The notes under the pieces were generated by a model. That model was given only the letters and a program-made list of their open reading frames with translations, did no database searches and was not told the DNA's origin. From contig NZ_JAGPXX010000016.1 of assembly GCF_018070345.1 (NCBI RefSeq), forward strand, positions 1 through 64,000: a stretch of DNA of 64,000 nt, in the 5' to 3' direction. The DNA is from Streptomyces sp. F63 (GTDB lineage Bacteria > Actinomycetota > Actinomycetes > Streptomycetales > Streptomycetaceae). How positions within the stretch are numbered: the stretch's first letter is position 1; each line of letters begins with the position of its first letter. Made by a program: the position numbers and the translations under genes. Positions 43,888 through 52,914 of this stretch are shown in pieces.

Positions 43888-44925
43888 TCACGGCCGCTCG
43901 CCGACCTCCGCGTGCGCCGTGTGGTCGAGGGACCAGCGGTGTTCGGTCTCCCAGCGGGAGCCCCTGCGGCGCTCGGTCACGACCTCGGCGCTCGCTCGCT
44001 CGCTGTTCGTACAGGTGGCCGTCGCGCCGTCCGGGTCGGTGTACGAGAGGGCGACGCAGTCGGCCGGGTCCTGGCGGATCTCCACGCGGATCCGGCGGCG
44101 GCCCGCCCGGCCGGTCACCGACCAGTCCGGCAGACCGATACCGGCCGTGAAGCGCGGTGCCGCCAGCAGCGGATCGCGCGGCCAGTCCCGGCCGCCGACG
44201 CGGAGTTGCAGCAGGGGGAGGGGCGGGAGCCGCCGCATGCCGGGGCGGCGGGCCACGGCCGCCACGATCTCCAGCACGTCGCCGCCGCCCAGATCGGCGT
44301 GGAGCCAGGCCCACCGCTTCGCGTTGCCGTGCCCGGCGATCCGGGCCACTCCGCCATGCGCCCCCGCCAACTCCAGCTTTTCGCCGTCGACTTCCACCTC
44401 GCCGTAGAAGCGGGCGTCCGGCGTGGGCACGATCTGCGCGGCCGGCAGCAGCCCCGTCCGCCACGCCCAGCGCGGGAACGTGTACAGCGGCGCGCCGCCG
44501 CCCTCCACCACGCCCAGCCGCCAGCGGATGCTGCCCGCGGCCCCCGCCAGCAGACTGCTGGAGGCATGGACCTCCGGGGAGGTGTAGTACGGGGCGATGC
44601 GGTCCGCCACCGGCAGGGTGGCCCCGGGCGACTCCGGGCCGAAGCGCTCCGTCAGCGGCGGGCGGCCGTCCGCCGGGAAGACGGAGATCCAGCCGTGCGG
44701 GCGCGCCGGTCCGCCGTCCGCCGGGGCGACCACCTCGTGGTGGATCCAGATGCCCGTTCCGGTGCGCGGGTCGGTCAGGGTGGCGTACCAGACCTCCAGG
44801 CGGCCGGGCTTGCCGGTGAGCCGGGGGCGGTAGAGCCGCTCCAGTGCCTCGCGGTGCGCCGTCGTGCCCGTGCCTGTGCCCGCGCCTGTGCCCGCGCCCC
44901 GCCCCGTACCCGTGCCGTCCGTCAT
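43888..44925 (-). CDS. Uncharacterised protein, last gene of the GMC operon
   Basis: 345 residues from ATG 44925 (GGGGAGCGGACG upstream); the ATG overlaps the GMC stop (ATGA). After a Gly/Thr-rich start it is beta-rich, with WYATLTDPRTGTGIWIHHE, HGWISVFPADG, APLYTFPRWAW and GHGNAKRWAWLHADLGGGD. The mix of aromatic strands and the GHG...W.H.D pattern recalls lipocalin-like AttH/CrtC-type hydratase folds, but I do not recognise it firmly. Coupling to an oxidoreductase suggests it acts on, or carries, the same hydrophobic substrate. Confidence 0.6.
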   Translation of the reverse strand: MTDGTGTGRGAGTGAGTGTGTTAHREALERLYRPRLTGKPGRLEVWYATLTDPRTGTGIWIHHEVVAPADGGPARPHGWISVFPADGRPPLTERFGPESPGATLPVADRIAPYYTSPEVHASSSLLAGAAGSIRWRLGVVEGGGAPLYTFPRWAWRTGLLPAAQIVPTPDARFYGEVEVDGEKLELAGAHGGVARIAGHGNAKRWAWLHADLGGGDVLEIVAAVARRPGMRRLPPLPLLQLRVGGRDWPRDPLLAAPRFTAGIGLPDWSVTGRAGRRRIRVEIRQDPADCVALSYTDPDGATATCTNSERASAEVVTERRRGSRWETEHRWSLDHTAHAEVGERP

Positions 44926-46571
44926 CGTCCGCTCCCCTGCAGTGTCCTGATCGCCGCGTTCCGCGCCGCCGTCTCGCCGTGTGGGGACGGCGCCCCGTAC
45001 CGTACGTCGACCCCGGACTCCGCCGCCCGTTCCACGATGAACGGGCAGGCACGTTCGGCCAGGGCCGCGACCGTCAGTGACGGGTTGACGCACAGCGAGG
45101 TCGGGACGGCGGAGGCGTCCGTCACGAACAGGCCCGGATGGCCACGGAGTTCGTTCCGGTCGTCCAGGGCGGAGCTGGCCGGGTCGTCGCCGATGCGGCA
45201 GGACGACAGGGGATGCGCGCTGACCGACCCGGCGAACTCGCTCCACGGCCGCACCCGCGCCAGCCCGTCCTTCTCCAGCACGGCCCGCGCCTCCTCGTCC
45301 GCCTCGGCCCAGCCGCGCCGGGTGTTGGCGTTCGGCCGGTACCGCAGCGTGGAGAGGCTCAGCGAGGAGGCGAGGCGGACGGCGGCGCCGGTGGGCGGCG
45401 GCGGTCCGAACACGCCTTCGTTGTCGTCCTCCGTCATCGCCAGGACGGACAGCCAGGAGCGCCAGCGCGCCCGCAGTGCCTTCTTCTCCACCCCGAACCA
45501 GCTCGTCGCCGGGTCGTCCGTGGCCTGTGCCAGGACGTTCGTGATGCCCGGGAAGTAGATCTGCTGGAGTGAGAAGCGGCTGAACTCCGGGGCGTCCGGG
45601 TCGAGCCGGTCGTAGGACATCGAGCCGATCGGCTTGCCGACGGGGAAGCCCTCGTACGGCACGCCCGGCGACCGCTCCAGCCCCAGCAGGTCGCGCACCT
45701 TCGTCTCGTCGACGTCCGCGATGGACACGCGGTCGCCGTTGCCGGAGAAGTGGCGTCCCACCGCGCGCGGCATGGAGCCCAGCAGGGCGGCCGAGCGCTG
45801 GAGGATCACCGGGGTGGCCATGGCACCGGCCGCGACCACCACGATCTTCGCCTCGATGAGGCCCGCGCCGGCCGGGACCCGGTAGTCGGTTTCGTCCAGC
45901 ACGCTGTACGCGACCTGGTAGCGGTAGCCGGGTGTGACGGCGGGGCCGATGGTCTGCACCTCGTGCAGCGGGCGCACCTCCGCCCCGGCCGCCCTGGCCG
46001 CGGGCAGGTAGTTGAGCAGCATGGAGCGTTTGGCGTCGAAGCGGCAGCCGTTCAGCATCCAGTTGCAGTTGGTGCAGGTGCCGAGGTCGACGGCGAGCGG
46101 GACGGGGTTGCAGGTGCGCCCGGCGCGGTCGCAGGCGGACGCGAACAGCCCCCCGGGATACGGCACGTCGTCCCAGCTCTGCCGGGCGACGGGGATGGCC
46201 TCCTCGACCCGGTCGTACCAGGGGTCGAGGGCGCCGCGGGTCAGCGCCGCGGGCCACAGGCGGTGGCCGAGGCCGCCGCGGCGTTCGAAGACGAAGCCGG
46301 GGGCGCGGAGCGAGGCGGCGAAGTAGACGACGCTGGAGCCGCCGACGGCGTTGCCGGCGACGACGGTGATGCCGTCGCCCTGCACGAGGTCGACAGCGCG
46401 CGTGTAGCCGCCCATCCGCAGGTCGTGGGCGAAGTCCTGGGCGCTCAGTTCGGGCCCGCGTTCGAGGACGGTCACCTTCGCCCCGCCCGCCGCCAGATGG
46501 TAGGCGGGGATGGCGCCGCCGAAGCCGCTGCCGATGACGAGGACGTCGGTGCGTTCGATGACGGTCGTCAT
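44922..46571 (-). CDS. GMC oxidoreductase, cholesterol oxidase-like
   Basis: 549 residues from ATG 46571. FAD-binding start VLVIGSGFGGAIPAYHLAAGG, then NAVGGSSVVYFAASL; the cysteine-rich CTNCNWMLNGCRFDAKRS; a second dinucleotide element IVVVAAGAMATPVIL; and the catalytic C-terminus SAHPLSSCRIGDD with DASAVPTSLCVNPSLTV (His and Asn). It resembles the cholesterol oxidase branch of the GMC family, acting on alcohol groups of hydrophobic substrates. No signal peptide of its own. Both ends overlap neighbours by four bases, so it is coupled in a four-gene operon. Confidence 0.85.
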   Translation of the reverse strand: MTTVIERTDVLVIGSGFGGAIPAYHLAAGGAKVTVLERGPELSAQDFAHDLRMGGYTRAVDLVQGDGITVVAGNAVGGSSVVYFAASLRAPGFVFERRGGLGHRLWPAALTRGALDPWYDRVEEAIPVARQSWDDVPYPGGLFASACDRAGRTCNPVPLAVDLGTCTNCNWMLNGCRFDAKRSMLLNYLPAARAAGAEVRPLHEVQTIGPAVTPGYRYQVAYSVLDETDYRVPAGAGLIEAKIVVVAAGAMATPVILQRSAALLGSMPRAVGRHFSGNGDRVSIADVDETKVRDLLGLERSPGVPYEGFPVGKPIGSMSYDRLDPDAPEFSRFSLQQIYFPGITNVLAQATDDPATSWFGVEKKALRARWRSWLSVLAMTEDDNEGVFGPPPPTGAAVRLASSLSLSTLRYRPNANTRRGWAEADEEARAVLEKDGLARVRPWSEFAGSVSAHPLSSCRIGDDPASSALDDRNELRGHPGLFVTDASAVPTSLCVNPSLTVAALAERACPFIVERAAESGVDVRYGAPSPHGETAARNAAIRTLQGSGR

Positions 46572-47554
46572 GCGGGGTGGCCTCCGGACGTGGTGCGCGG
46601 GTGGGTGCGGGCGAGTTCGCGGCCGTAGCCGAACTCGGGGAAGCGCCAGAGGCCGTCGGCGTCCGGGGGCGGGAAGGCGGCCCAGGTCAGGCCGGGGTGG
46701 CGCTGGGCGAGGGCGTCGGTGGTGTGGAGGTGGGCCGCCGTGTCGAACGCGAGGGAGGAGAAGAGGGCCAGCAGGACCCAGAGCTTCTGGTCCACGGCGC
46801 CCGGCTTGAGCAGCTTCGCGGCGAGGGCGGTGCGGTCGCGGAAGCCCAGTCCGGCGAAGGCGGAGCCGAGGACGGGCAGCAGGACCCGTCCTCTGGCCAG
46901 CGCGTAGGTGACGGCCTGGGTGTCGAGCAGTTCGGCGAGGACCGGCAGCAGCGGCGCCAGCCCCAGCTCGGGGAGGCACAGCAGTTCGACGGTTCCGGCC
47001 TGGACGGCACCGGGCCCGGCGGCGGCACCCGCGATGGCGCGGTCGCCGGAGTGGCGCTTCTCGCCGGGAACCATGGTGTCGGCGAACGCCTCCAGGGCGG
47101 TCCGCCACGCGCTGAGGTCCGGGACGGCGGCGGGCGCGGCGGCCGAGGCCCGCGCGGGCACGGCGAGCGCACCGGCCTGCAGCGCGGCGACGGCACCGGC
47201 CAGGCCGAGGACGAGCTGCCGCCGGGTGGGGCGCCTGCGGTGCGGGACCGCGTCCGGGACCGCGTCCGGGACCGCGTCCGGGGTTGTGCCCAGCAGGGCG
47301 GTCGGCCCGGTGGTGCGCGGTGGTCCAGGGGTGCGGCCCGGCGTGGCGCCCGGAGCAGCGGTTGGTGTCGCTCCGGGGAGGCGGCCGTGTGGCGGGCCCG
47401 GCACGGCAGTCGGTGCGGCATCCGGCGTCGCTCCAGGGGCGCGGCCCGGTCCGCCCGGCGCACCGCCCGCCCCGGTGCCCCGGGCCGGCCCCGGAGAGGC
47501 TTCTCGTGTCGCGTCCGGCGAGCGGCCCGGCCGAGGCGGCATCCGCGTGCTCAC
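46568..47554 (-). CDS. DUF5987-like Tat-exported protein
   Basis: 328 residues from GTG 47554, which overlaps the upstream stop (GTGA); ATG 47542 is an alternative. The first 100 residues are Pro/Gly/Ala/Thr low complexity, including three PDAV repeats. A twin-arginine signal follows (RRRPTRRQLVLGLAGAVAAL). The mature part is helical (AFADTMVPGEKRHSGD, FAGLGFRDRTALAAKLL) and resembles the small subunits paired with GMC dehydrogenases, which Streptomyces annotation calls DUF5987. A Tat signal on the small subunit could carry the signal-less GMC protein across the membrane as a complex. That last point is inference. Confidence 0.65.
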   Translation of the reverse strand: MSTRMPPRPGRSPDATREASPGPARGTGAGGAPGGPGRAPGATPDAAPTAVPGPPHGRLPGATPTAAPGATPGRTPGPPRTTGPTALLGTTPDAVPDAVPDAVPHRRRPTRRQLVLGLAGAVAALQAGALAVPARASAAAPAAVPDLSAWRTALEAFADTMVPGEKRHSGDRAIAGAAAGPGAVQAGTVELLCLPELGLAPLLPVLAELLDTQAVTYALARGRVLLPVLGSAFAGLGFRDRTALAAKLLKPGAVDQKLWVLLALFSSLAFDTAAHLHTTDALAQRHPGLTWAAFPPPDADGLWRFPEFGYGRELARTHPRTTSGGHPA

Positions 47555-48264
47555 CGGGTCCGCCACGAGCAGGACAGGCTCAGCGGCAGTTCGACCTTGA
47601 CGCCGAGGGTCGCCCGCCGCAAGGCGTCGGCGAGCGCGGGGTCGTACGGACGGAGGGCGTCGGCCGCCTCCTCGCCCGTGGCCGGTATTCCGGCGATCTT
47701 GATGTTGCGGGCCTTGAGCGCGGCCTCGCCCGTCGACTGGTCGAACCAGTAGCTGCCGTCCCAGCCGACGAGGGCGGGGCCGCCGGGGTGGGTCTGGACG
47801 CTCCAGTGGTCCAACTGCCAGTAGCGGCAGGCGGGGATGGCGAGGGCGAAGCGGGCGGGCTCGGCGAGCAGGAAGCGCAGGGCGCCGCCGTTGCTGAGGG
47901 TGATGTCGCGCTTGGCGTACTCGACGCAGACGGGATCGGTGCCGATCAGGTCGAGCGGCGGGGTCTCGCCCTCGCCGTACCGGTGGAAGACGCATGCGTC
48001 ACCGAAGGCCGGGTCGGTGTAGCCGCCGATGCCGAGGGTGACGGTTCCGCCCGTGGCGCCGGCGGAACCGGCGGCGTCGGCGTACTCGTACCCGGTGCCG
48101 TATCCGGCGCCGGTGGCGGTGATCTCGGCGGCGCCGGTGACTCCGGCGATTTCAGCGGCTGCGGCGGGCGTGGCGGGGAGCGCGGCGAGGAACAGTGCGG
48201 CGCTCAGCCCGGCCACGGCGGCGCGCAGGCGCACGGGGGAGACGACGCGATGCGGCGTGGGCAC
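47551..48264 (-). CDS. Secreted protein of unknown function, first gene of the GMC operon
   Basis: 237 residues from a GTG at 48264. Residues 1-38 are a signal peptide (RLRAAVAGLSAALFLAALPATPAAAA). The mature part is Gly/Ala-rich at first (GYGTGYEYADAAGSAG), then a beta-rich domain with paired cysteines (DACVFHRYG, DPVCVEYAK, IPACRYWQLDHWSVQ, LSCSW). No family recognised. It may bind the substrate of the oxidoreductase encoded downstream. Confidence 0.7.
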   Translation of the reverse strand: MPTPHRVVSPVRLRAAVAGLSAALFLAALPATPAAAAEIAGVTGAAEITATGAGYGTGYEYADAAGSAGATGGTVTLGIGGYTDPAFGDACVFHRYGEGETPPLDLIGTDPVCVEYAKRDITLSNGGALRFLLAEPARFALAIPACRYWQLDHWSVQTHPGGPALVGWDGSYWFDQSTGEAALKARNIKIAGIPATGEEAADALRPYDPALADALRRATLGVKVELPLSLSCSWRTR

Positions 48265-48643
48265 GGCAGGGACCTACTTCCCGTCGGGACGTTCGAGGAA
48301 AGGGAGAGCGGGGATTTTCCGCCACCGGTGGCGCGTTACCGATGGTTACGTGAGTGTGCATCCTGATGTCCCGGTGCCTGCCGCGCAACCCCTCCGCGAT
48401 CCCCTCCACAAACCCCACCCGACACCCGACCATCAGTGGCGTGCGCAGGTCGGCGGCGTGCGCGGGCCGCGTCCCCGGCTCGCGGCGGTGCAGGGGGATG
48501 TGCGCCGGGCGTGCCGGGCGATACGGAACCGGCGCCGAACGCGTACCGGGAACCTCCCTTGTCCGGCCGCGTGCCGGGTGCCGGTCGCTCTGTCGCAGCC
48601 TGCTGACATGATCGTCCGACCAGTGCGGACGGGAGGAGCGGGT
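48265..48643. other. Divergent intergenic region
   Basis: 379 bp between the GMC operon and the SUKH/LRR gene. Promoters for both must lie here. GTTACCGATGGTTACGTGAG near 48335 is the only AT-richer patch; no operator was recognised. Confidence 0.4.
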
Positions 48644-50188
48644 ATGGACCTGACGGTGGACGAGGTGGCACGGCAGATCGCGGCGGAGATCGTCGCCCGG
48701 GCGCCGGAGGGCTGGACGGAGTGCGTGCTGCGGGGGCACGGGAGCCGGACGAGCGTCGGCCTGTCCGGCGGCGGGTACGTGGTGCCGAGCCGTCCGGGCT
48801 CCTTCTTCGAGAAGCCGTTCCCGTACCAGGGCCTCGGCTCCCTGGCGTCCCGGTTCCGTGACACCCATGGCTGGGAGGCCGTCGTCCTGGAGCTGACCTG
48901 CCGCCCGTCGGGCGCCTTCGAGCTGGTGGTGTTCCGGGACACGCTGCGGCCCGGGGGCGGCCCCGAGGACGGTTGGACACTGACCATCGACCCCGGCTTC
49001 CAGCCGCCCGAACCGGGCGCGGCCGACCGTGCGGAACCGTCCGAACTGCGCCCGGCCGGCGACCCCGCGGAGGCGGTCGAGCGGCTGCGGGCCGTCCTCC
49101 GGCAGCACGCCGAACACTCCGGTGAGGAACCGGAGATGCCGGCGCCCGTCACCGAGGACCGGCTCGCCGCCGCCGAGCGCCACCTCGGCCGGCCGCTGCC
49201 CGCGGACCTGCGGGCGCTCTACCTGGAGGCGGACGGGGACGGCGGGAGCGAGGCGCTGGACGGATACTGCTGGCTGCCGCTCGACAGGGCCCTGGCCGAG
49301 CGCGACGGCTATGTCGGAGTGCCGACCTGGTTCGGCTGGGAGCTCGGCTGGCGCCAGATGATCTTCGACGCCGACCCGCCGGACACCGTGCGCCGTTGCT
49401 CGGGGCATCCGGGCTGGCTTCCCTTCGCCACCTGGTTCGACGGCAACTTCCTCGCCGTGGACCTCGCGCCTGCCGCGGACGGCCGCCCCGGACAGGTGAT
49501 CGAGGTCGGCCGCGACTTCGACGACGGCCCGCGCTATGTCGCTTCCTCGGTCACCGCCTGGCTCGGCCGGGCTCTGGGCCGGCCCGATCCGCACGCCCCG
49601 CAGGAGTCCGGGGACGGCCCTCACCAGCTGGTGGTCTCAGCCCTGGACGAGCGGCTTGCGCCAGGTGTCCAGGCGATCCATCTCAATGACGCCCCGTCGC
49701 CCGTCGACCTCGGACCGCTCTCCGCCACCCCGCGCCTGCGGCGTCTGCACCTCAACCGATGCGCCACCACCGACCTGTCACCCGTGGCGGTACTCCCCGT
49801 CGAGGACCTGGCCGTCGACCTCGCTTCCGGGGCCGGCCTCACCCCGCTCGCGGGCCACCGGCACCTCACCTCGCTCGCCGTCGGTTCCGAGACCCCGGTC
49901 GACCTCGCTCCGCTGCGCACCCTGCCCGCGCTGCGCTCCCTCGACCTCTCCCGCTGCCCCATGCCGGACTTGGCGTTGCCGGCCGATCTCCCCGGCCTGC
50001 GCTACCTCGCCCTCTCCGGCGCCCAGTGGTCGGCCCTGATCGCCGCCGGCCGCCTGCCCGCCCACCTTGCCGCCGCTCGCCTGGCCGGAGCCCCGCCCCT
50101 CACCGCCGCCCTCGATCTGCTCGCGGCCCTCGGCGTCGACACCTCCACCGCCCACCGCCTCTCCGGCACCGTCGAGGACGCCTCCTGA
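48644..50188 (+). CDS. SMI1/KNR4 (SUKH) protein with leucine-rich repeats
   Basis: 514 residues from ATG 48644, GGGAGGAGCGGGT upstream. The N-terminal 140 residues are an unknown domain. A SUKH/SMI1-KNR4 domain occupies about 165-310 (TEDRLAAAERHLGRPLPADLRALY, then WLPFATWFDGNFLAVDL). Leucine-rich repeats follow (LRRLHLNRC, LRSLDLSRC, LRYLALSGA). SUKH proteins are common immunity proteins against toxins; larger SMI1 proteins also occur alone. No toxin gene is adjacent, so a general protein-binding role is as likely. Confidence 0.75.
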   Translation: MDLTVDEVARQIAAEIVARAPEGWTECVLRGHGSRTSVGLSGGGYVVPSRPGSFFEKPFPYQGLGSLASRFRDTHGWEAVVLELTCRPSGAFELVVFRDTLRPGGGPEDGWTLTIDPGFQPPEPGAADRAEPSELRPAGDPAEAVERLRAVLRQHAEHSGEEPEMPAPVTEDRLAAAERHLGRPLPADLRALYLEADGDGGSEALDGYCWLPLDRALAERDGYVGVPTWFGWELGWRQMIFDADPPDTVRRCSGHPGWLPFATWFDGNFLAVDLAPAADGRPGQVIEVGRDFDDGPRYVASSVTAWLGRALGRPDPHAPQESGDGPHQLVVSALDERLAPGVQAIHLNDAPSPVDLGPLSATPRLRRLHLNRCATTDLSPVAVLPVEDLAVDLASGAGLTPLAGHRHLTSLAVGSETPVDLAPLRTLPALRSLDLSRCPMPDLALPADLPGLRYLALSGAQWSALIAAGRLPAHLAAARLAGAPPLTAALDLLAALGVDTSTAHRLSGTVEDAS

Positions 50189-50227
50189 CGCTGTGACCGC
50201 ATTACTTCACCGAGGTGGCGCCGGCGC

Positions 50228-50247
50228 GCAGCCGGCCGGCCGGCTGC
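50228..50247. terminator. 20-bp perfect palindrome after the SUKH gene
   Basis: GCAGCCGGCC followed by its exact complement, 40 bases past the stop. The rest of the 456-bp gap (50189-50644) contains no convincing gene; the stretch 50530-50610 before the lipoprotein gene is its likely promoter region. Confidence 0.6.
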
Positions 50248-50644
50248 CGTGAGGCGTTCAACGCAACCACACCGTCCGGACCCGGGAGCCGGTGTCGGGA
50301 CCGGCCGCCGAGCTGCAGGTGAGGCCGGCCGCGAAGGCCGGACTGCCACGGTGCGGAGCGTGCGCATGGGCGTGATTCCTTCCGGTGGACTCTGTGGAGA
50401 TGGTGCGGTGGTTCACCCGGTGAGACCGGCTGCGGAAAGGGGATGTGCAGCGCCGGAATGCCGGTCGGTATTCGAACAGCGATGCTTGTCAAGGAAGTTG
50501 ACGGCGCCCCGGGGCGGCGCGTGCGGCGTCACGATCCGGAAGCGGTCGTGCCAACTGTGAAACAGCGTGACCGTCCGTGCGGGAACGGCAGCTCACGGCT
50601 GCTAGCTTGACGTGCTCTTGGCAGACCAACGGGAGGAAACACAC

Positions 50645-51166
50645 GTGCGCACGTCAGCGCGTCACATGGGCGTGGCCGCCGCCGCCATAGCGGCCGCCCT
50701 GCTGCTCACCGGCTGCGGAAACGGCAGCGACGGAGGCAAGGACGACAGCAAGTCCGGCCTCACGAGCGGGTCCACGGCCGGCCGGGAAGACGGCTCCACA
50801 GGGGACGGCACCGCGGCCGGAGGGGCCCCGGCGGCCGGGGAAGTCTCCGGGACCTACGTCGCCAAGCTCGACACCAGCGAGCCGATCGTCCTCTCCATCA
50901 CCGGCAACAAGGCCGTCCTCGCCGGCCCGCACGCGTGCAGCGGCGACTACACGCGCGACCTGCTGATGCTGGAGTGCCCGGACGGGAACACCGACCGCAC
51001 CATGGGCGCCGTCACCGTGTCCGACGGCGGCAAGACCCTCAAGGTCGACTGGGACACCCTCTCCGACGCCGAGGACGACACCTTCACCAAGGCCGCCTCC
51101 CCCGAGGACCTGCCGAAGGGCCTGCCCACGGAGCTGCCCACGGAGCTCCCGGGCACCGACGGCTGA
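50645..51166 (+). CDS. Lipoprotein of unknown function
   Basis: 173 residues from GTG 50645, with GGGAGGAAACACAC upstream. The signal peptide ends in a lipobox LLTGC, so it is anchored to the outer membrane face. A disordered Gly/Ser/Asp linker (about 30-75) precedes a small beta domain (VSGTYVAKLD, GNKAVLAGPHACSGDY, LECPDGN with three cysteines overall) and a Pro/Leu/Thr tail (LPTELPTELPG). Family not recognised. Confidence 0.8.
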   Translation: MRTSARHMGVAAAAIAAALLLTGCGNGSDGGKDDSKSGLTSGSTAGREDGSTGDGTAAGGAPAAGEVSGTYVAKLDTSEPIVLSITGNKAVLAGPHACSGDYTRDLLMLECPDGNTDRTMGAVTVSDGGKTLKVDWDTLSDAEDDTFTKAASPEDLPKGLPTELPTELPGTDG

Positions 51167-51222
51167 CGGGCGACCGGTGCCGGTCCGGGCCCGGCCACGC
51201 CGCCGCGCCCGGACCCCGCACA

Positions 51223-51262
51223 CCGCGCGGGCCTCCCGCCACCGGCCGGGAGGTCCGCGCGG
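51223..51262. terminator. Bidirectional terminator between convergent genes
   Basis: 16-bp stem with one mismatch (51223-51238 with 51247-51262) between the lipoprotein and DUF2000 genes. A second, weaker 9-bp stem precedes it at 51182-51215. Confidence 0.75.
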
Positions 51263-51303
51263 CGGCGTCACCACGGGCGGCCGGCCCGGGCGGGCCGCGG
51301 CGC

Positions 51304-51744
51304 TCAGGGGTGCATGCGCGCGCCCTTGAGCACCTTGTCGACCGCGTTGCGCGGCCCGTGCACGGCGAGGCCCACCAGATCCAGCCGGCTCCGCGGCACG
51401 GCCCGCACCGCGGCGCGGTTGTCGCGGTCATTGCCGGTGGCGAAGAGGTCCGCGGTGAACACCGCCCGGGGCAGCGAGCGGGACAGGACGCGGCCGTGCG
51501 CGGCGGCCAGCACCTCCTTCGTCCCCTCGAACACCAGGACGGGCTGACGGAACATGGGCAGGTAGGGCGTGCCGTCGGCGTCGGCGTACGGTTCGCCGAT
51601 CACCTCGGGAAGCTCCGAGCCCAGACCGCTGACCAGGAACGCGGTGACGTTCAGCCGCTGCCAGGACTCCAGGTCCCCGCGCAGGAGGACGGCGATCTTG
51701 GTGTCGAACCGCACGGGGGCGTTCTCGGTGTTCTCGTTCGTCAT
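51304..51744 (-). CDS. DUF2000 family protein
   Basis: 146 residues from ATG 51744. The fold is recognised from FDTKIAVLLRGDLESWQRLNV, TAFLVSGLGS, YLPMFRQPVLVF and DLVGLAVHGPRNAVDKVLKG. DUF2000 proteins resemble peptidyl-tRNA hydrolase-like folds but their activity is unknown. It is divergent from an AraC regulator with only 49 bp between starts, a common actinobacterial pairing. Confidence 0.8.
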   Translation of the reverse strand: MTNENTENAPVRFDTKIAVLLRGDLESWQRLNVTAFLVSGLGSELPEVIGEPYADADGTPYLPMFRQPVLVFEGTKEVLAAAHGRVLSRSLPRAVFTADLFATGNDRDNRAAVRAVPRSRLDLVGLAVHGPRNAVDKVLKGARMHP

Positions 51745-51793
51745 GCCGTGAGACTGCCAACCGCCCCGGCGCGGCTTCTTGTACGTTCTTGGC

Positions 51794-52687
51794 ATGGTGG
51801 CACGCCAGGAGGTCTCCGCGTGGCGACCGCGGGTACCGGGGGTCGCGGAGGTCCTCCACGCCCGCTTCACCGGGCACGCGTACCCGATGCACGTCCACGA
51901 CGTGTGGACCCTGCTGATCGTCGACGACGGCGCCGTCCGCTACGACCTGAACCGCCGCGAGCACGGCACCCCGCACGACACGGTGTCCCTGCTCCCGCCG
52001 CAGGTGCCGCACAACGGCTCCTCCGCCACCGCCCGTGGCTTCCGCAAGCGGGTGCTCTACCTGGACCTGACCCAACTGGACGAGGACTTCATCGACCCCG
52101 CGGCGGACAGCCCCGACATCGCCGACCCCCTGCTGCGCCGGCGTGTCGGGCAACTGCACACGGCCCTGGCCCGGCGCGGCGACGAGCTGGAGGCGGAGAG
52201 CCGCCTCGCGCTGATCGGCGAACGCCTGCGCGGCCACCTGCGGCAGCCCCGGCCGGCCGCCGACCCGCGGGCAACCGGCCGCGGTGTGGCCGGCGACCTG
52301 CGGGAACTCCTCGACGAACGGCTGCCCCACGGGCTCACCCTGGACGAGGCGGCGAAGCTGCTGCACGCCCACCCGACGCACCTGGTCCGGGCGTTCACCA
52401 CCGCGTTCGGCATCGCCCCGCACCAGTACCTGACGGCCCGCCGGGTCGAGTGCGCGCGGCGTATGCTCCTCGACGGCCGCCCGCCCGCGGAGGCGGCGGC
52501 CGCGTCCGGCTTCTGCGACCAGCCCCATCTGACCCGCCACTTCAAACGGTTCCTGGGCACGACCCCGGGGCGCTACGCCCGCAGCTCCGGCAGCCTCGCC
52601 GGCCGGGCTCTCGGCCTGCCGGACGGTCTGATACGAGCCGGCACGCGGACGTCCGCGACCCCCGGAAGCAGGCCCACGGAGTGCTGA
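51794..52687 (+). CDS. AraC-family regulator with cupin-like sensor domain
   Basis: 297 residues from ATG 51794 (a TTG at 51779 is in frame). The N-terminal AraC-binding cupin reads HAYPMHVHDVWTLLIVDDGAVRYDL; two helix-turn-helix units follow at about 190-285 (GLTLDEAAKLLHAHPTHLVRAF and RPPAEAAAASGFCDQPHLTRHFK). It likely controls the divergent DUF2000 gene. Confidence 0.85.
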   Translation: MVARQEVSAWRPRVPGVAEVLHARFTGHAYPMHVHDVWTLLIVDDGAVRYDLNRREHGTPHDTVSLLPPQVPHNGSSATARGFRKRVLYLDLTQLDEDFIDPAADSPDIADPLLRRRVGQLHTALARRGDELEAESRLALIGERLRGHLRQPRPAADPRATGRGVAGDLRELLDERLPHGLTLDEAAKLLHAHPTHLVRAFTTAFGIAPHQYLTARRVECARRMLLDGRPPAEAAAASGFCDQPHLTRHFKRFLGTTPGRYARSSGSLAGRALGLPDGLIRAGTRTSATPGSRPTEC

Positions 52688-52914
52688 CGGCTCCCCGGCC
52701 GCGGTCCGCCGAACCGCACCTCACGGGCAGGCGCCCGCCCCCGCGAACGCACCGGCCCCGACCCGGCCCTGCGGGCGCCGGGGAATATCCCGGGCCCCGC
52801 AACGCACCCGGGGTGCGCCGGATTCACCGCTCCGGCGAACGGATCGGGCTCGCGCCCCGTACTTGTAGCCGATCGGGGGGCGCGTTCCGCCCGGGCTCGC
52901 GGTAGCTTCGCGGG

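Noticed and set aside
50202..50492. Small minus-strand gene starting at ATG 50367 with a good GGAAGGA
   Set aside because: The frame has no signal peptide or conserved look and runs over the terminator palindrome. A 50-residue frame one base over (ending TVWLR) has no ribosome site. Left unannotated.
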